IMG/VR virus record: IMGVR_UViG_3300024344_000123
Coordinates: 1 to 24,705 of that record
Direction: 5' to 3' (one strand)
Length of the DNA stretch: 24,705 nt
Source: a virus
Shown: piece after piece, positions 1-5,873 of the stretch
Layout of the letters: each line of letters begins with the position of its first letter
How positions within the stretch are numbered: the stretch's first letter is position 1
Program-made: the position numbers and the translations under genes
The notes under the pieces: model-generated
Databases searched by the model: none
The model's input: the letters and a program-made list of their open reading frames with translations, nothing else
What the model was told of the DNA's origin: nothing

Positions 1-489
1 TAAAATCTGACCAGTTACCTGACCCTCTGCAAGCCTCCTCTGTGCGGCCCCAGAAGTTTCAGCCTCAGTTTGCGCCCTCTGCCCTAGCCCAAACTGCTGT
101 ATGCTCTCCTGTGCCCTTAGAGCTTGCTGTCGATCAGCCATAACACGCTGATCTTCCATAGACTGTGCGCCAAGCAGGGCCTGAAGATTCGCCCTCTGCT
201 CCTGTCCCGCCCGTTGCTCAACAGCGGCTTCTTGAGCAAGTTGCTGTGCGCCTATGGTACCCATGAGCCGTATGTTCTGCCCACTCATTCCCGTGCGTAG
301 GCCACTGCCCTCAAGGCCAGCCCTACGAGCAATGCCCTGCTGTAATTGCTCTGAACGGTCAGCGATGGCTTTTTTCTGGGCCTGAGTTTGGTAAGTCAGG
401 TCTGGCGTAATTGCCGCCGCCTGTTGCTCAAGGCCCGTTCTGGCCTTTCTACCAAACATTTCCTTTGTTGGTTTGTTGCCGTTAGCCAC
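1..489 (-). CDS. Helical Gln/Ala-rich protein, partial (candidate internal virion protein)
   Basis: I translated this from the left edge. An open frame of 163 codons runs from a GTG at 489 to the window end with no stop, so its 3' end lies outside. GGAGG at 496-500 sits 6 bases before the GTG. The GTG overlaps the upstream stop (GTGGCTAA), and an in-frame ATG follows at residue 11 (MFGRKARTGLEQQ). The sequence is very rich in Gln, Ala, Arg and Glu (for example QQLAQEAAVEQRAGQEQRAN) and strongly helical. Such proteins late in the structural region of podoviruses are often internal ejection proteins, but that is inference from composition and place. Confidence 0.85.
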   Translation of the reverse strand, partial: MANGNKPTKEMFGRKARTGLEQQAAAITPDLTYQTQAQKKAIADRSEQLQQGIARRAGLEGSGLRTGMSGQNIRLMGTIGAQQLAQEAAVEQRAGQEQRANLQALLGAQSMEDQRVMADRQQALRAQESIQQFGLGQRAQTEAETSGAAQRRLAEGQVTGQIL

Positions 490-3172
490 TTGATGCCTCC
501 GCTGTTGTATTTTTTGCTGGTGTATTTGCCGTCTGTCTGCTTGCTATCCTAAACCTGAGAGTTTTGTCACTAAGCTTATCTGCCCCACGAATACCCAATT
601 GCTCTGCCATGGTATCAAGTGACTTTCTGTTCTGCCCAGAAAGCTCTTCCTGTTTCTCTGAGAAAGCATCCTCAGGCTTTACAACCTTGCGCTCTTTAAA
701 TTCCCTAGTTCCAAGATCCTTAAGATCCGCTGTTCTGGTCTTCAGGTTCGATATATGCGTTTTGACAGACTGTGGAATATCGCTCTTCGTGGCCTTAACT
801 TCTTTAACAGGAGATGCATAGGGAGAAGAAACAAATGGCAAGTCTTGAGTCTTAGTCTGACCTCTTATTTCTTTTAGCTTATCCTTAAATGTTTCTTCAC
901 CAGACTTGATGTTAGTTTTAAAGCTATGCTTCATGTAGAAGTCGTTATCTTCTGTGCGCTTAAATGCCGCGAGAATTTCGTCCTCAGAATAACCCCGCTC
1001 TAGAGAATTTTTTCTAAGATATTCATCGGTATTACCCATGCCTCTGAGAGTGTTGATGGTTTGTGCAAGCTTCTCAATGCGAGAGTTTTCAATAGCCCCA
1101 AGCACCCCGGGCCTATACTTCCCCGCGTTTTCTTCCCTCCACTTCTTAAACACATTCGGTGAGCCAAAAGTTCCCGACGAAACTTGGTTTACGGCATTTG
1201 AAATATCTTTGTCCGTAGGGTCGCGGTTGATACCACCCCCAGTTTTGCCACCCCCATTTTTACCCTTTTCATTTTCTTTCTTGGGGGCAGGCTCAATCAC
1301 CTGTGATGTACTGATGACGTTCCCATTGGCATCCAGTATATATGTTATTACAGAAACGCTTCCGTCCTCTAGGGTCACACGTTCTGTCCGGGTGGTGGTG
1401 GTGGTGGTGGTGCCCCCATTCCCATCGTCACCATCCACTTTAGGTGGTGCGTCCCACTGCTGAGTCTCGCTATTCCAAACGTAATTCTCCGGAACACCAT
1501 CGGGCCGTATTGGTACACCGCCATCTTGCGGTGGAGGGTCATCTTGCGGTGGAGGGTCACCTTTGGGTGGAGGTTCCCACTGACCCGTCTCACTATTCCA
1601 AGTGTAATCTTTGGGGGTTCCATCGGGCCGCGTTGCTTCACGAGACTGTGTTAAAATATCTGTTATCTCTGCATCCGTGAACTTTTGTTCAGCAAGTATA
1701 TTTCTTACAGCACCCTCGTCCCAGTCCTCTAGACCCATTAAGTACGTAACGCTCCCTATGGCACCTTCTACCGTGGGCTGAGGGCCAGATTCATCTCCAG
1801 AGGCTGTGTCACCGTCTGTAGGGGGGTCAACCACTGTTGTGGGGGGGGCATCCTCTCCTTGGTTTTTTGTTGCTTGATCAATAGCCGCCCGTATCTCTGC
1901 ATCTTTCCAACTGTCCTCGATAGTTATTCCAAGTTGCTCTGCCTGTTTTACAAGATCTGTATTTCTGCCCTTCCTGATGATTTCATTTTGTTGGTATAGG
2001 TCGAAATCCGCAATGTCAACTTTCCCGTCATTGTTCAGATCAAATTTTTCGTCAACCGTACCATCGTCCCTGAAGCTATCTATGGCAGTCCTGAATCCGG
2101 GGTAAGTGTCAATCAGGCCTTCAATTTGTGATTGAGGTTGTGCGGTTTCGGAACTTATTACGTTGCCAAATCTGTCCCTTTGTACAGTTGTGTGCGGCTC
2201 ACCGTATACATTTTCTCTGTCGTCTCTGTTGTAACCACTGCTATAGTTACCCACAAGACCCATGTCTTGATAATCTTGATAGCTAGTGCTTGTGTTGTCC
2301 AGAGCTTCATTCCACGCAGAGGGATCAAGCCCCTGCCTCACTGCTTCCTCCTGACCATAGATATACATATCTTTGAAGTCTATGACATTGTCATTATTCA
2401 GGTCAAATGATGGAATAAAATCGCTCTGATCTGAGGTGCTCCCAATAGCCCTCCGAAATCTTGCCCTGCCGTAGATCTCCCCGTCCAAGCCAATAACAGG
2501 CTGACTCATATCTAGCCCCCGGGGGGTGGCCATAGAATCTGTTTTTAACGCAATCCCCTCATCTTCAAAATTGCCCAAGCTGTAATCATGAGAAAGACGG
2601 GAATGATCCGCATACACTTCAGGTCCAACATCTCCAAGAATTCTAGCCTGTATGTCGGGGGGAAGGGTAGTGACGGGTATGTGGTTACCTAGGATACCTG
2701 ACGCGGAATTCCAATAATACGCATTAGAACCATACTGCGGATCATATAAAATATCAGCCCCACCAACACCATCCAACCTTGCGTGTGCTACCATTTCCGG
2801 CGGGAACGTGCTTTCTAAAACATCTTGTTCATTCAGGTCTAGATCCATAAGATCTGCCACATCAAGACCAAGATGATCAATAAGCGGAAGCAGATGTTCA
2901 ATGGAAACTTGTTGGCCCTGAATAGTCAGGTAATCCATCGCAGTGTTTGGAGCTACGCTGGCATTTGGGTTGTTGTTTATCGCGGCCTTGTGTAGAGCAC
3001 CGTTGAGGTCAATGTCACCGCCTGTGGCATGAACATCTTCCCAACTAGCCCCATTGTCTACTGAGTTTATGGCAGTGTTAAGTACCACATCCAGATCTTC
3101 GGGGTTGTCAAAATATGCATCTTCCCCGAAATACATTTCTGCCAAAAAGCTATCTTCTTGGTTCATTGCCAT
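482..3172 (-). CDS. Large protein with two dockerin/EF-hand-like loops, 896 aa
   Basis: No family is recognised for the whole protein. Visible parts: residues 1-235 of unknown, acidic character; a 43-residue module duplicated without gaps at 239-281 and 360-402, each holding a dockerin/EF-hand calcium loop (D257-x-N259-x-D261-x-x-x-D265-x-x-D268, and D378-N380-D382-D386-D389); a Pro/Asp-rich region with two PDG-x-P-x-x-Y-x-WNSET-x-QW repeats (515-537, 556-578); seven Thr (588-594); a Gly/Lys linker; then a charged helical C-terminal half (650-896). It is probably a virion-associated protein, since it follows the structural and lysis genes. It overlaps the endolysin stop in TAATG; a second Met at residue 3 is also possible. 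Confidence 0.8.
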   Translation of the reverse strand: MAMNQEDSFLAEMYFGEDAYFDNPEDLDVVLNTAINSVDNGASWEDVHATGGDIDLNGALHKAAINNNPNASVAPNTAMDYLTIQGQQVSIEHLLPLIDHLGLDVADLMDLDLNEQDVLESTFPPEMVAHARLDGVGGADILYDPQYGSNAYYWNSASGILGNHIPVTTLPPDIQARILGDVGPEVYADHSRLSHDYSLGNFEDEGIALKTDSMATPRGLDMSQPVIGLDGEIYGRARFRRAIGSTSDQSDFIPSFDLNNDNVIDFKDMYIYGQEEAVRQGLDPSAWNEALDNTSTSYQDYQDMGLVGNYSSGYNRDDRENVYGEPHTTVQRDRFGNVISSETAQPQSQIEGLIDTYPGFRTAIDSFRDDGTVDEKFDLNNDGKVDIADFDLYQQNEIIRKGRNTDLVKQAEQLGITIEDSWKDAEIRAAIDQATKNQGEDAPPTTVVDPPTDGDTASGDESGPQPTVEGAIGSVTYLMGLEDWDEGAVRNILAEQKFTDAEITDILTQSREATRPDGTPKDYTWNSETGQWEPPPKGDPPPQDDPPPQDGGVPIRPDGVPENYVWNSETQQWDAPPKVDGDDGNGGTTTTTTTRTERVTLEDGSVSVITYILDANGNVISTSQVIEPAPKKENEKGKNGGGKTGGGINRDPTDKDISNAVNQVSSGTFGSPNVFKKWREENAGKYRPGVLGAIENSRIEKLAQTINTLRGMGNTDEYLRKNSLERGYSEDEILAAFKRTEDNDFYMKHSFKTNIKSGEETFKDKLKEIRGQTKTQDLPFVSSPYASPVKEVKATKSDIPQSVKTHISNLKTRTADLKDLGTREFKERKVVKPEDAFSEKQEELSGQNRKSLDTMAEQLGIRGADKLSDKTLRFRIASRQTANTPAKNTTAEASSG
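496..500 (-). promoter_or_regulatory. Ribosome-binding site for the left-edge gene
   Basis: GGAGG on the minus strand, 6 bases before the GTG at 487-489. It lies inside the last codons of the 896-residue gene and supports the GTG, not the ATG ten codons later, as the start of the left-edge gene. Confidence 0.7.
1391..1411 (-). repeat. Seven-unit trinucleotide run (poly-Thr)
   Basis: Plus strand reads GGT seven times in a row; the minus strand encodes Thr588-Thr594 of the 896-residue protein as ACC codons. A pure triplet run like this can change length by slippage without breaking the frame. Confidence 0.9.
1439..1507 (-). repeat. WNSET peptide repeat, copy 2
   Basis: Encodes RPDGVPENYVWNSETQQW plus DAPPK (residues 556-578), the second copy of the Trp-rich unit. 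Confidence 0.85.
1562..1630 (-). repeat. WNSET peptide repeat, copy 1
   Basis: Encodes RPDGTPKDYTWNSETGQW plus EPPPK (residues 515-537). It is matched by copy 2 at 1439-1507. The two Trp residues flank a Ser-Glu-Thr turn, and a Pro/Asp-rich linker lies between the copies. Confidence 0.85.
1970..2095 (-). repeat. Calcium-loop module, copy 2
   Basis: Encodes residues 360-401 of the 896-residue protein. It carries the better loop (DLNNDGKVDIAD), with the consensus Gly at loop position 6. Confidence 0.85.
2333..2458 (-). repeat. Calcium-loop module, copy 1
   Basis: Encodes residues 239-280 of the 896-residue protein. The pattern FR-x-AI-x-S, 18 residues to FDLNND, then x-D-x-x-D-x-x-x-Y-x-Q-x-E-x-x-R-x-G is shared with copy 2 at 1970-2095 at identical spacing. 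Confidence 0.85.
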
Positions 3173-3570
3173 TAGTCTACCAATTCAAAATGAGGAAGGT
3201 CATCGAAATCATTATCGTCTACTTCCAGATCGGAATCCCAATCTCCACCCCATCGCAACTCTACGCCCAACATCTTTGCACACCCTAACACAAAACCAGC
3301 GAAGAGATAGAACCTGTCGTAATCTCCCCAATCGATTGGATATGGAGCTACGTCAACGGCGAGTGAGGGATTTGAATTATGTTTGCTATTAGGCCAAGAA
3401 ACCTTTGTTCGGGGAGGATCATGTCCCCATAGGGCATCTTGCTCTTCTTTGGTTCTATGTCCACACAAAACACTACAATCAAAGTGCTTAACCACTTCCT
3501 CAAAAAGCGCCTGTATCCTGACATCGCAGGTATTTAGCCTTGCTAAACTCGTCTTCCCAAAACTAGGCAT
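3172..3570 (-). CDS. Endolysin, M15-type L-alanyl-D-glutamate peptidase
   Basis: A peptidoglycan peptidase that cleaves the wall peptide during lysis. The T5-endolysin/VanY-like signature is visible: H64 in SKHNSNPSLAVDVAP, D73 of the same block, and H127 with D124 in DDLPHFEL. These correspond to the zinc ligands and catalytic acid of that family. GHRTKEEQDALW (residues 37-48) is also typical. At 132 residues it is a single catalytic domain with no separate wall-binding domain and no signal peptide, so it depends on a holin to reach the wall. The GGAG ribosome-binding site is good. The stop overlaps the next start in TAATG. Confidence 0.93.
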   Translation of the reverse strand: MPSFGKTSLARLNTCDVRIQALFEEVVKHFDCSVLCGHRTKEEQDALWGHDPPRTKVSWPNSKHNSNPSLAVDVAPYPIDWGDYDRFYLFAGFVLGCAKMLGVELRWGGDWDSDLEVDDNDFDDLPHFELVD

Positions 3571-3582
3571 TGATCCTATCTC

Positions 3583-3750
3583 CTACTTTATTCTGAACAC
3601 CCAAGCAACACCACCAATAAGGACTGCTAGAGCACCTGTAATGTACGCTCTCCAAGTCTCCAAACTCCCCGTCCTTGTATTAAGTTTCTCTAGATGACGG
3701 TCTATAGAGTCAAGTCTGCTCAGTATCATTTCCAAGTGTTGCTCATCCAT
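3583..3750 (-). CDS. Small coiled-coil plus single-TM protein, 55 aa
   Basis: I translated this from the gap between neighbours. ATG at 3750 opens 55 codons, ending in TAG at 3583-3585. The N-terminus (MDEQHLEMILSRLDSIDRHL) is a heptad-patterned helix. Residues 36-53 (YITGALAVLIGGVAWVFRI) form one membrane segment with a positive C-terminus. This layout resembles XhlA-type or other small accessory holin proteins found next to endolysins. It starts 3 bases after the preceding stop and ends 12 bases before the endolysin ATG. Function is inferred. Confidence 0.72.
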   Translation of the reverse strand: MDEQHLEMILSRLDSIDRHLEKLNTRTGSLETWRAYITGALAVLIGGVAWVFRIK

Positions 3751-3753
3751 TGC

Positions 3754-3954
3754 CTAATCCCGAAGGTCACCGCATTCCTCAACGGAAAAACCCTGCTGTT
3801 GAAGTATCTTTTTATATGCTTGAATTTGTCCAACAATGTTCTGGGCCTCTGGGTCTTGTGACAAAAGCTTTTCTATGATTACGTTAAGGTTCTTTTTTAA
3901 GTTTCTTATTTCTACCTCAACGTCTTCTTGAGCAAAATCTGGAATCAAGTCCAT
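3754..3954 (-). CDS. Small coiled-coil protein, paralogue of the 64-aa protein
   Basis: 66 residues, helical, with the shared PEAQNIVGQIQAYKKIL segment (34-51) that aligns with the protein at 5323-5517. The first half is acidic with a heptad-like pattern (VEIRNLKKNLNVIIEKLL). It is probably a short coiled-coil oligomer. AGGGT lies upstream of the ATG. It is flanked by membrane proteins, so an accessory role in lysis or virion assembly is possible. Confidence 0.72.
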   Translation of the reverse strand: MDLIPDFAQEDVEVEIRNLKKNLNVIIEKLLSQDPEAQNIVGQIQAYKKILQQQGFSVEECGDLRD

Positions 3955-3959
3955 TTACC

Positions 3960-4382
3960 CTAATGAGCCTCTTGACGTTTCTGGATGTACATCTGAATAG
4001 GCTGTAAAATTGATGTTGTAATTGCGGCCAATAGCATCATGTGAGAATATTCGCCAGCCGCTATTGCACTTGGTATCCAGATAACATTGGAAATGCAGTT
4101 ACTCAATATTGTATGAACTGTCATCTCGCGAATTCTCTTCTTGCTTACCGCATCAACAACACCCTTTTTCTTTTTCTGGACCCGAACTATCTTAGTGTTG
4201 GTATATCTAAGATCGGCATTACGATCCATTGTGTCGCTAAGAGAACCCCTTGTTCTTTCTAATTCCTGTGTTAAATCCTTCACCTTTTCGACAAGTGCTG
4301 ACTGACTCATTTTCTCTATGGGGATTTTTAGATTGTGCAATCCCCCTTTTCGAGAGTTTCCCAAACCCCTGTGTTTGGCCAT
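3960..4382 (-). CDS. Membrane protein with coiled-coil N-terminus, 140 aa
   Basis: The N-terminal half is basic and helical (about residues 28-55, ALVEKVKDLTQELERTRGSL), followed by a lysine cluster (KKKKG). Two hydrophobic segments follow: about 88-109 (ISNVIWIPSAIAAG) and 113-133 (MMLLAAITTSILQPIQMYI). It looks like an inner-membrane protein with a cytoplasmic coiled coil. A second holin, an antiholin or a spanin-like role is possible, but none is established. The start is uncertain: a further Met lies at residue 25, and neither has a clear ribosome-binding site. Confidence 0.68.
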   Translation of the reverse strand: MAKHRGLGNSRKGGLHNLKIPIEKMSQSALVEKVKDLTQELERTRGSLSDTMDRNADLRYTNTKIVRVQKKKKGVVDAVSKKRIREMTVHTILSNCISNVIWIPSAIAAGEYSHMMLLAAITTSILQPIQMYIQKRQEAH

Positions 4383-4427
4383 GTATTTTTCACAATATTC
4401 CCCCAGTTTCCTTGTTCTTTATAAATC

Positions 4428-4832
4428 TCACGAACGAGCCACATTTTTCATTTTCTCAAATGTTCTCAGGCCAGACATCCCCAAAAGACCCATGAGCAAT
4501 TCTGTCAAATAACTGGTATCGATACTTGGGAGTTCAGTTCCATCTCCCCAGAGAATTATTACCCACTGCACAATGGGCTGAACTACCATTGCCCAACCTA
4601 TCCCGCAGACACACAGCCACCCCACCGCTGGTCGCCAACCACTTACCCAAATACTCTGATGCTTTGCTTCTTGTTCGTTAATGCGTGTCTGTGCAAGCAT
4701 AACCTGATTGGCGGCATCAACAAGCTCCTTTTCAAGCTGTTCCTTTGCTCTAGCACGTTCGTTGCCATCTGGTATCTTATCGACAAATTTATTTACTATG
4801 CCCCCCACTAGAGGGGCAAGAGCACCAATCAT
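4428..4832 (-). CDS. Holin, GTA-type 3-TM family (probable)
   Basis: A 134-residue protein with the pattern of the GTA_holin_3TM family. It has an N-terminal polar/helical part (NERARAKEQLEKELVDAANQ), the characteristic WRPAVGWLCVCGIGWAM membrane segment (66-82), a second hydrophobic stretch (83-95, VVQPIVQWVIILW), and a C-terminal amphipathic helix containing LLMGLLGMSGLRTFEK. Holins make lesions in the inner membrane so the endolysin can reach the cell wall. The endolysin is four genes downstream. The family assignment is from recognised pattern and context. Confidence 0.88.
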   Translation of the reverse strand: MIGALAPLVGGIVNKFVDKIPDGNERARAKEQLEKELVDAANQVMLAQTRINEQEAKHQSIWVSGWRPAVGWLCVCGIGWAMVVQPIVQWVIILWGDGTELPSIDTSYLTELLMGLLGMSGLRTFEKMKNVARS

Positions 4833-5149
4833 TACGAAGCCGCTTTCTTGACCTCTGAAACGTCCTTGTTAATACGCTTAAGCAACTTTGCCCCACCACC
4901 CGCCATTGCCGATCCACCTACTACATAGTCAATCCACGGACCAACAGAAAGTGTCGAAAGGTTTCCTGAAATATTCTCAATCAGGGTTACATCAAATGCC
5001 ATGCAAATAGCGACACCGATGGCAAGCATCATCTCGTCATACCAGCCATCGTTCTCCAATGCGCCTTTAACATTCTCTATCGCAAAACTGACCACCGAAG
5101 AAATCAACGTGAACTGAATAATAGTTTCTATCGCGTTTTCCAAGGCCAT
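4832..5149 (-). CDS. Small membrane protein in lysis region, 105 aa
   Basis: Three hydrophobic segments are visible: about residues 9-25 (TIIQFTLISSVVSFAI), 40-56 (MMLAIGVAICMAFDVTLI) and 72-88 (less hydrophobic, IDYVVGGSAMAGGG). The C-terminus is basic. This makes it a plausible inner-membrane protein and a holin candidate, although I do not recognise the family. Its stop overlaps the GTA-type holin start in TAATG. A holin/antiholin pair is possible but unproven. Confidence 0.75.
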   Translation of the reverse strand: MALENAIETIIQFTLISSVVSFAIENVKGALENDGWYDEMMLAIGVAICMAFDVTLIENISGNLSTLSVGPWIDYVVGGSAMAGGGAKLLKRINKDVSEVKKAAS

Positions 5150-5162
5150 ACCTATCTCCCAG

Positions 5163-5303
5163 TTAGTACTTGTTTGAAAAAGCTTTATCTACCGAACTGC
5201 CGCCCGACTTTTTCTTTTTCTTCTTCTTCTTCTTCTTGGCCTCTTCGGCCCTCTTCTTTCCCTCTTTTGTATAGGGATAATGTTTTCCATCTACAACAGG
5301 CAT
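5163..5303 (-). CDS. Lysine-rich microprotein, 46 aa
   Basis: I translated this from the gap between two genes. ATG at 5303 with GGAG 7 bases upstream opens 46 codons, ending in TAA at 5163-5165. The N-terminal MPVVDGKHYPYTKEGKKRAE resembles, from memory, the start of a small phage protein type with a FPYTKKG-like motif. Ten consecutive lysines follow, and then a short tail SGGSSVDKAFSNKY. The VDxxFS tail is shared with the 47-residue ORF at 17447-17590. The lysine run suggests binding to DNA or another acidic partner. The good ribosome-binding site supports it being a real gene. Confidence 0.75.
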   Translation of the reverse strand: MPVVDGKHYPYTKEGKKRAEEAKKKKKKKKKKSGGSSVDKAFSNKY

Positions 5304-5322
5304 ATTAAGTCTCCGTGGAATA

Positions 5323-5517
5323 TTAAAGCTCTTTTAGATCAGGCTTAGTGTTCTTCTTGACAACAGGCTTCTCTTCCTCTGCCAGCATCTGATTATACGC
5401 CTGTAGCTGACCGATTAGATTCTGTGCCTGTGGATTTGCCTGTAACAGTTGCTGACTCAATTGATTCAATGCTGTCTGAATAGTATCAATTTTCCCAGTA
5501 ATCTCTTCTTTAGTCAT
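5323..5517 (-). CDS. Small coiled-coil protein, 64 aa
   Basis: Short amphipathic helical protein: MTKEEITGKIDTIQTALNQL, then LLQANPQAQNLIGQLQAY and an acidic/basic tail. Residues 24-45 align without gaps to residues 30-51 of the 66-residue protein at 3754-3954 (12 identities by eye, including P-x-AQN-x-x-GQ-x-QAY), so the two are paralogues. GGGGGAT precedes the ATG. There is no membrane segment. It sits at the start of the lysis region, but its role is unknown. Confidence 0.75.
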   Translation of the reverse strand: MTKEEITGKIDTIQTALNQLSQQLLQANPQAQNLIGQLQAYNQMLAEEEKPVVKKNTKPDLKEL

Positions 5518-5540
5518 CGTATCCCCCAGTTAAAAAATAA

Positions 5541-5873
5541 TTAAACATCTTCTATCGCTCCTGTGTTCGCTTCCCACTCCAATGCAACGATCTTGGTTTT
5601 CAAATTCGTATATGCTAGTGCGCTCAGATTTGCGGCAGGATCTACCTCTGTGATTTTGAATCTATCTAGTCGCCGCACAAACAGTGGGCTTTGCGAGTCA
5701 GGGTCAGCATTTGCCGCTGACGCATTTACATAGACGCTGACTCCATAGGTCATGAAATGCTTGTTCGTTGCCGATGAGCTTCTGTCCTTCTTCATCATGA
5801 TATCGTGGACACGCACATACGCATTTGCCAGAGGCGCGTCACCGTCCAGTTTAACCGCACTTTGGATTGCCAT
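5541..5873 (-). CDS. Hypothetical protein after the fibre gene, 110 aa
   Basis: Unrecognised small protein, probably mixed alpha/beta: MAIQSAVKLDGDAPLANAYV, then RVHDIMMKKDRSS, HFMTYGVSVYVNAS and an Asp-rich C-terminal region. It has no membrane segment. It starts in a TAATG overlap with the fibre gene stop, so it is translationally coupled. That coupling suggests a structural partner or assembly helper of the fibre, though nothing in the sequence proves this. Confidence 0.72.
   Translation of the reverse strand: MAIQSAVKLDGDAPLANAYVRVHDIMMKKDRSSSATNKHFMTYGVSVYVNASAANADPDSQSPLFVRRLDRFKITEVDPAANLSALAYTNLKTKIVALEWEANTGAIEDV

Noticed and set aside
1038-1463. Plus-strand open frame (141 codons) opposite the 896-residue gene
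   Set aside because: Its poly-Val and Pro-rich product reflects the Thr/Gly/Pro repeats of the real gene read backwards. No neighbours on that strand.
1375-1641. Second minus-strand frame inside the 896-residue gene, with a poly-Pro end
   Set aside because: A frame-shifted reading of the repeat region without its own start signal. A slippage product at the triplet run would stay in frame, so no frameshift gene is supported.
5208-5237. A-rich lysine run considered as a programmed frameshift site
   Set aside because: The run is mostly AAG codons with only two AAA, no classical X-XXY-YYZ heptamer followed by a pseudoknot is evident, and the ORF has an ordinary stop.
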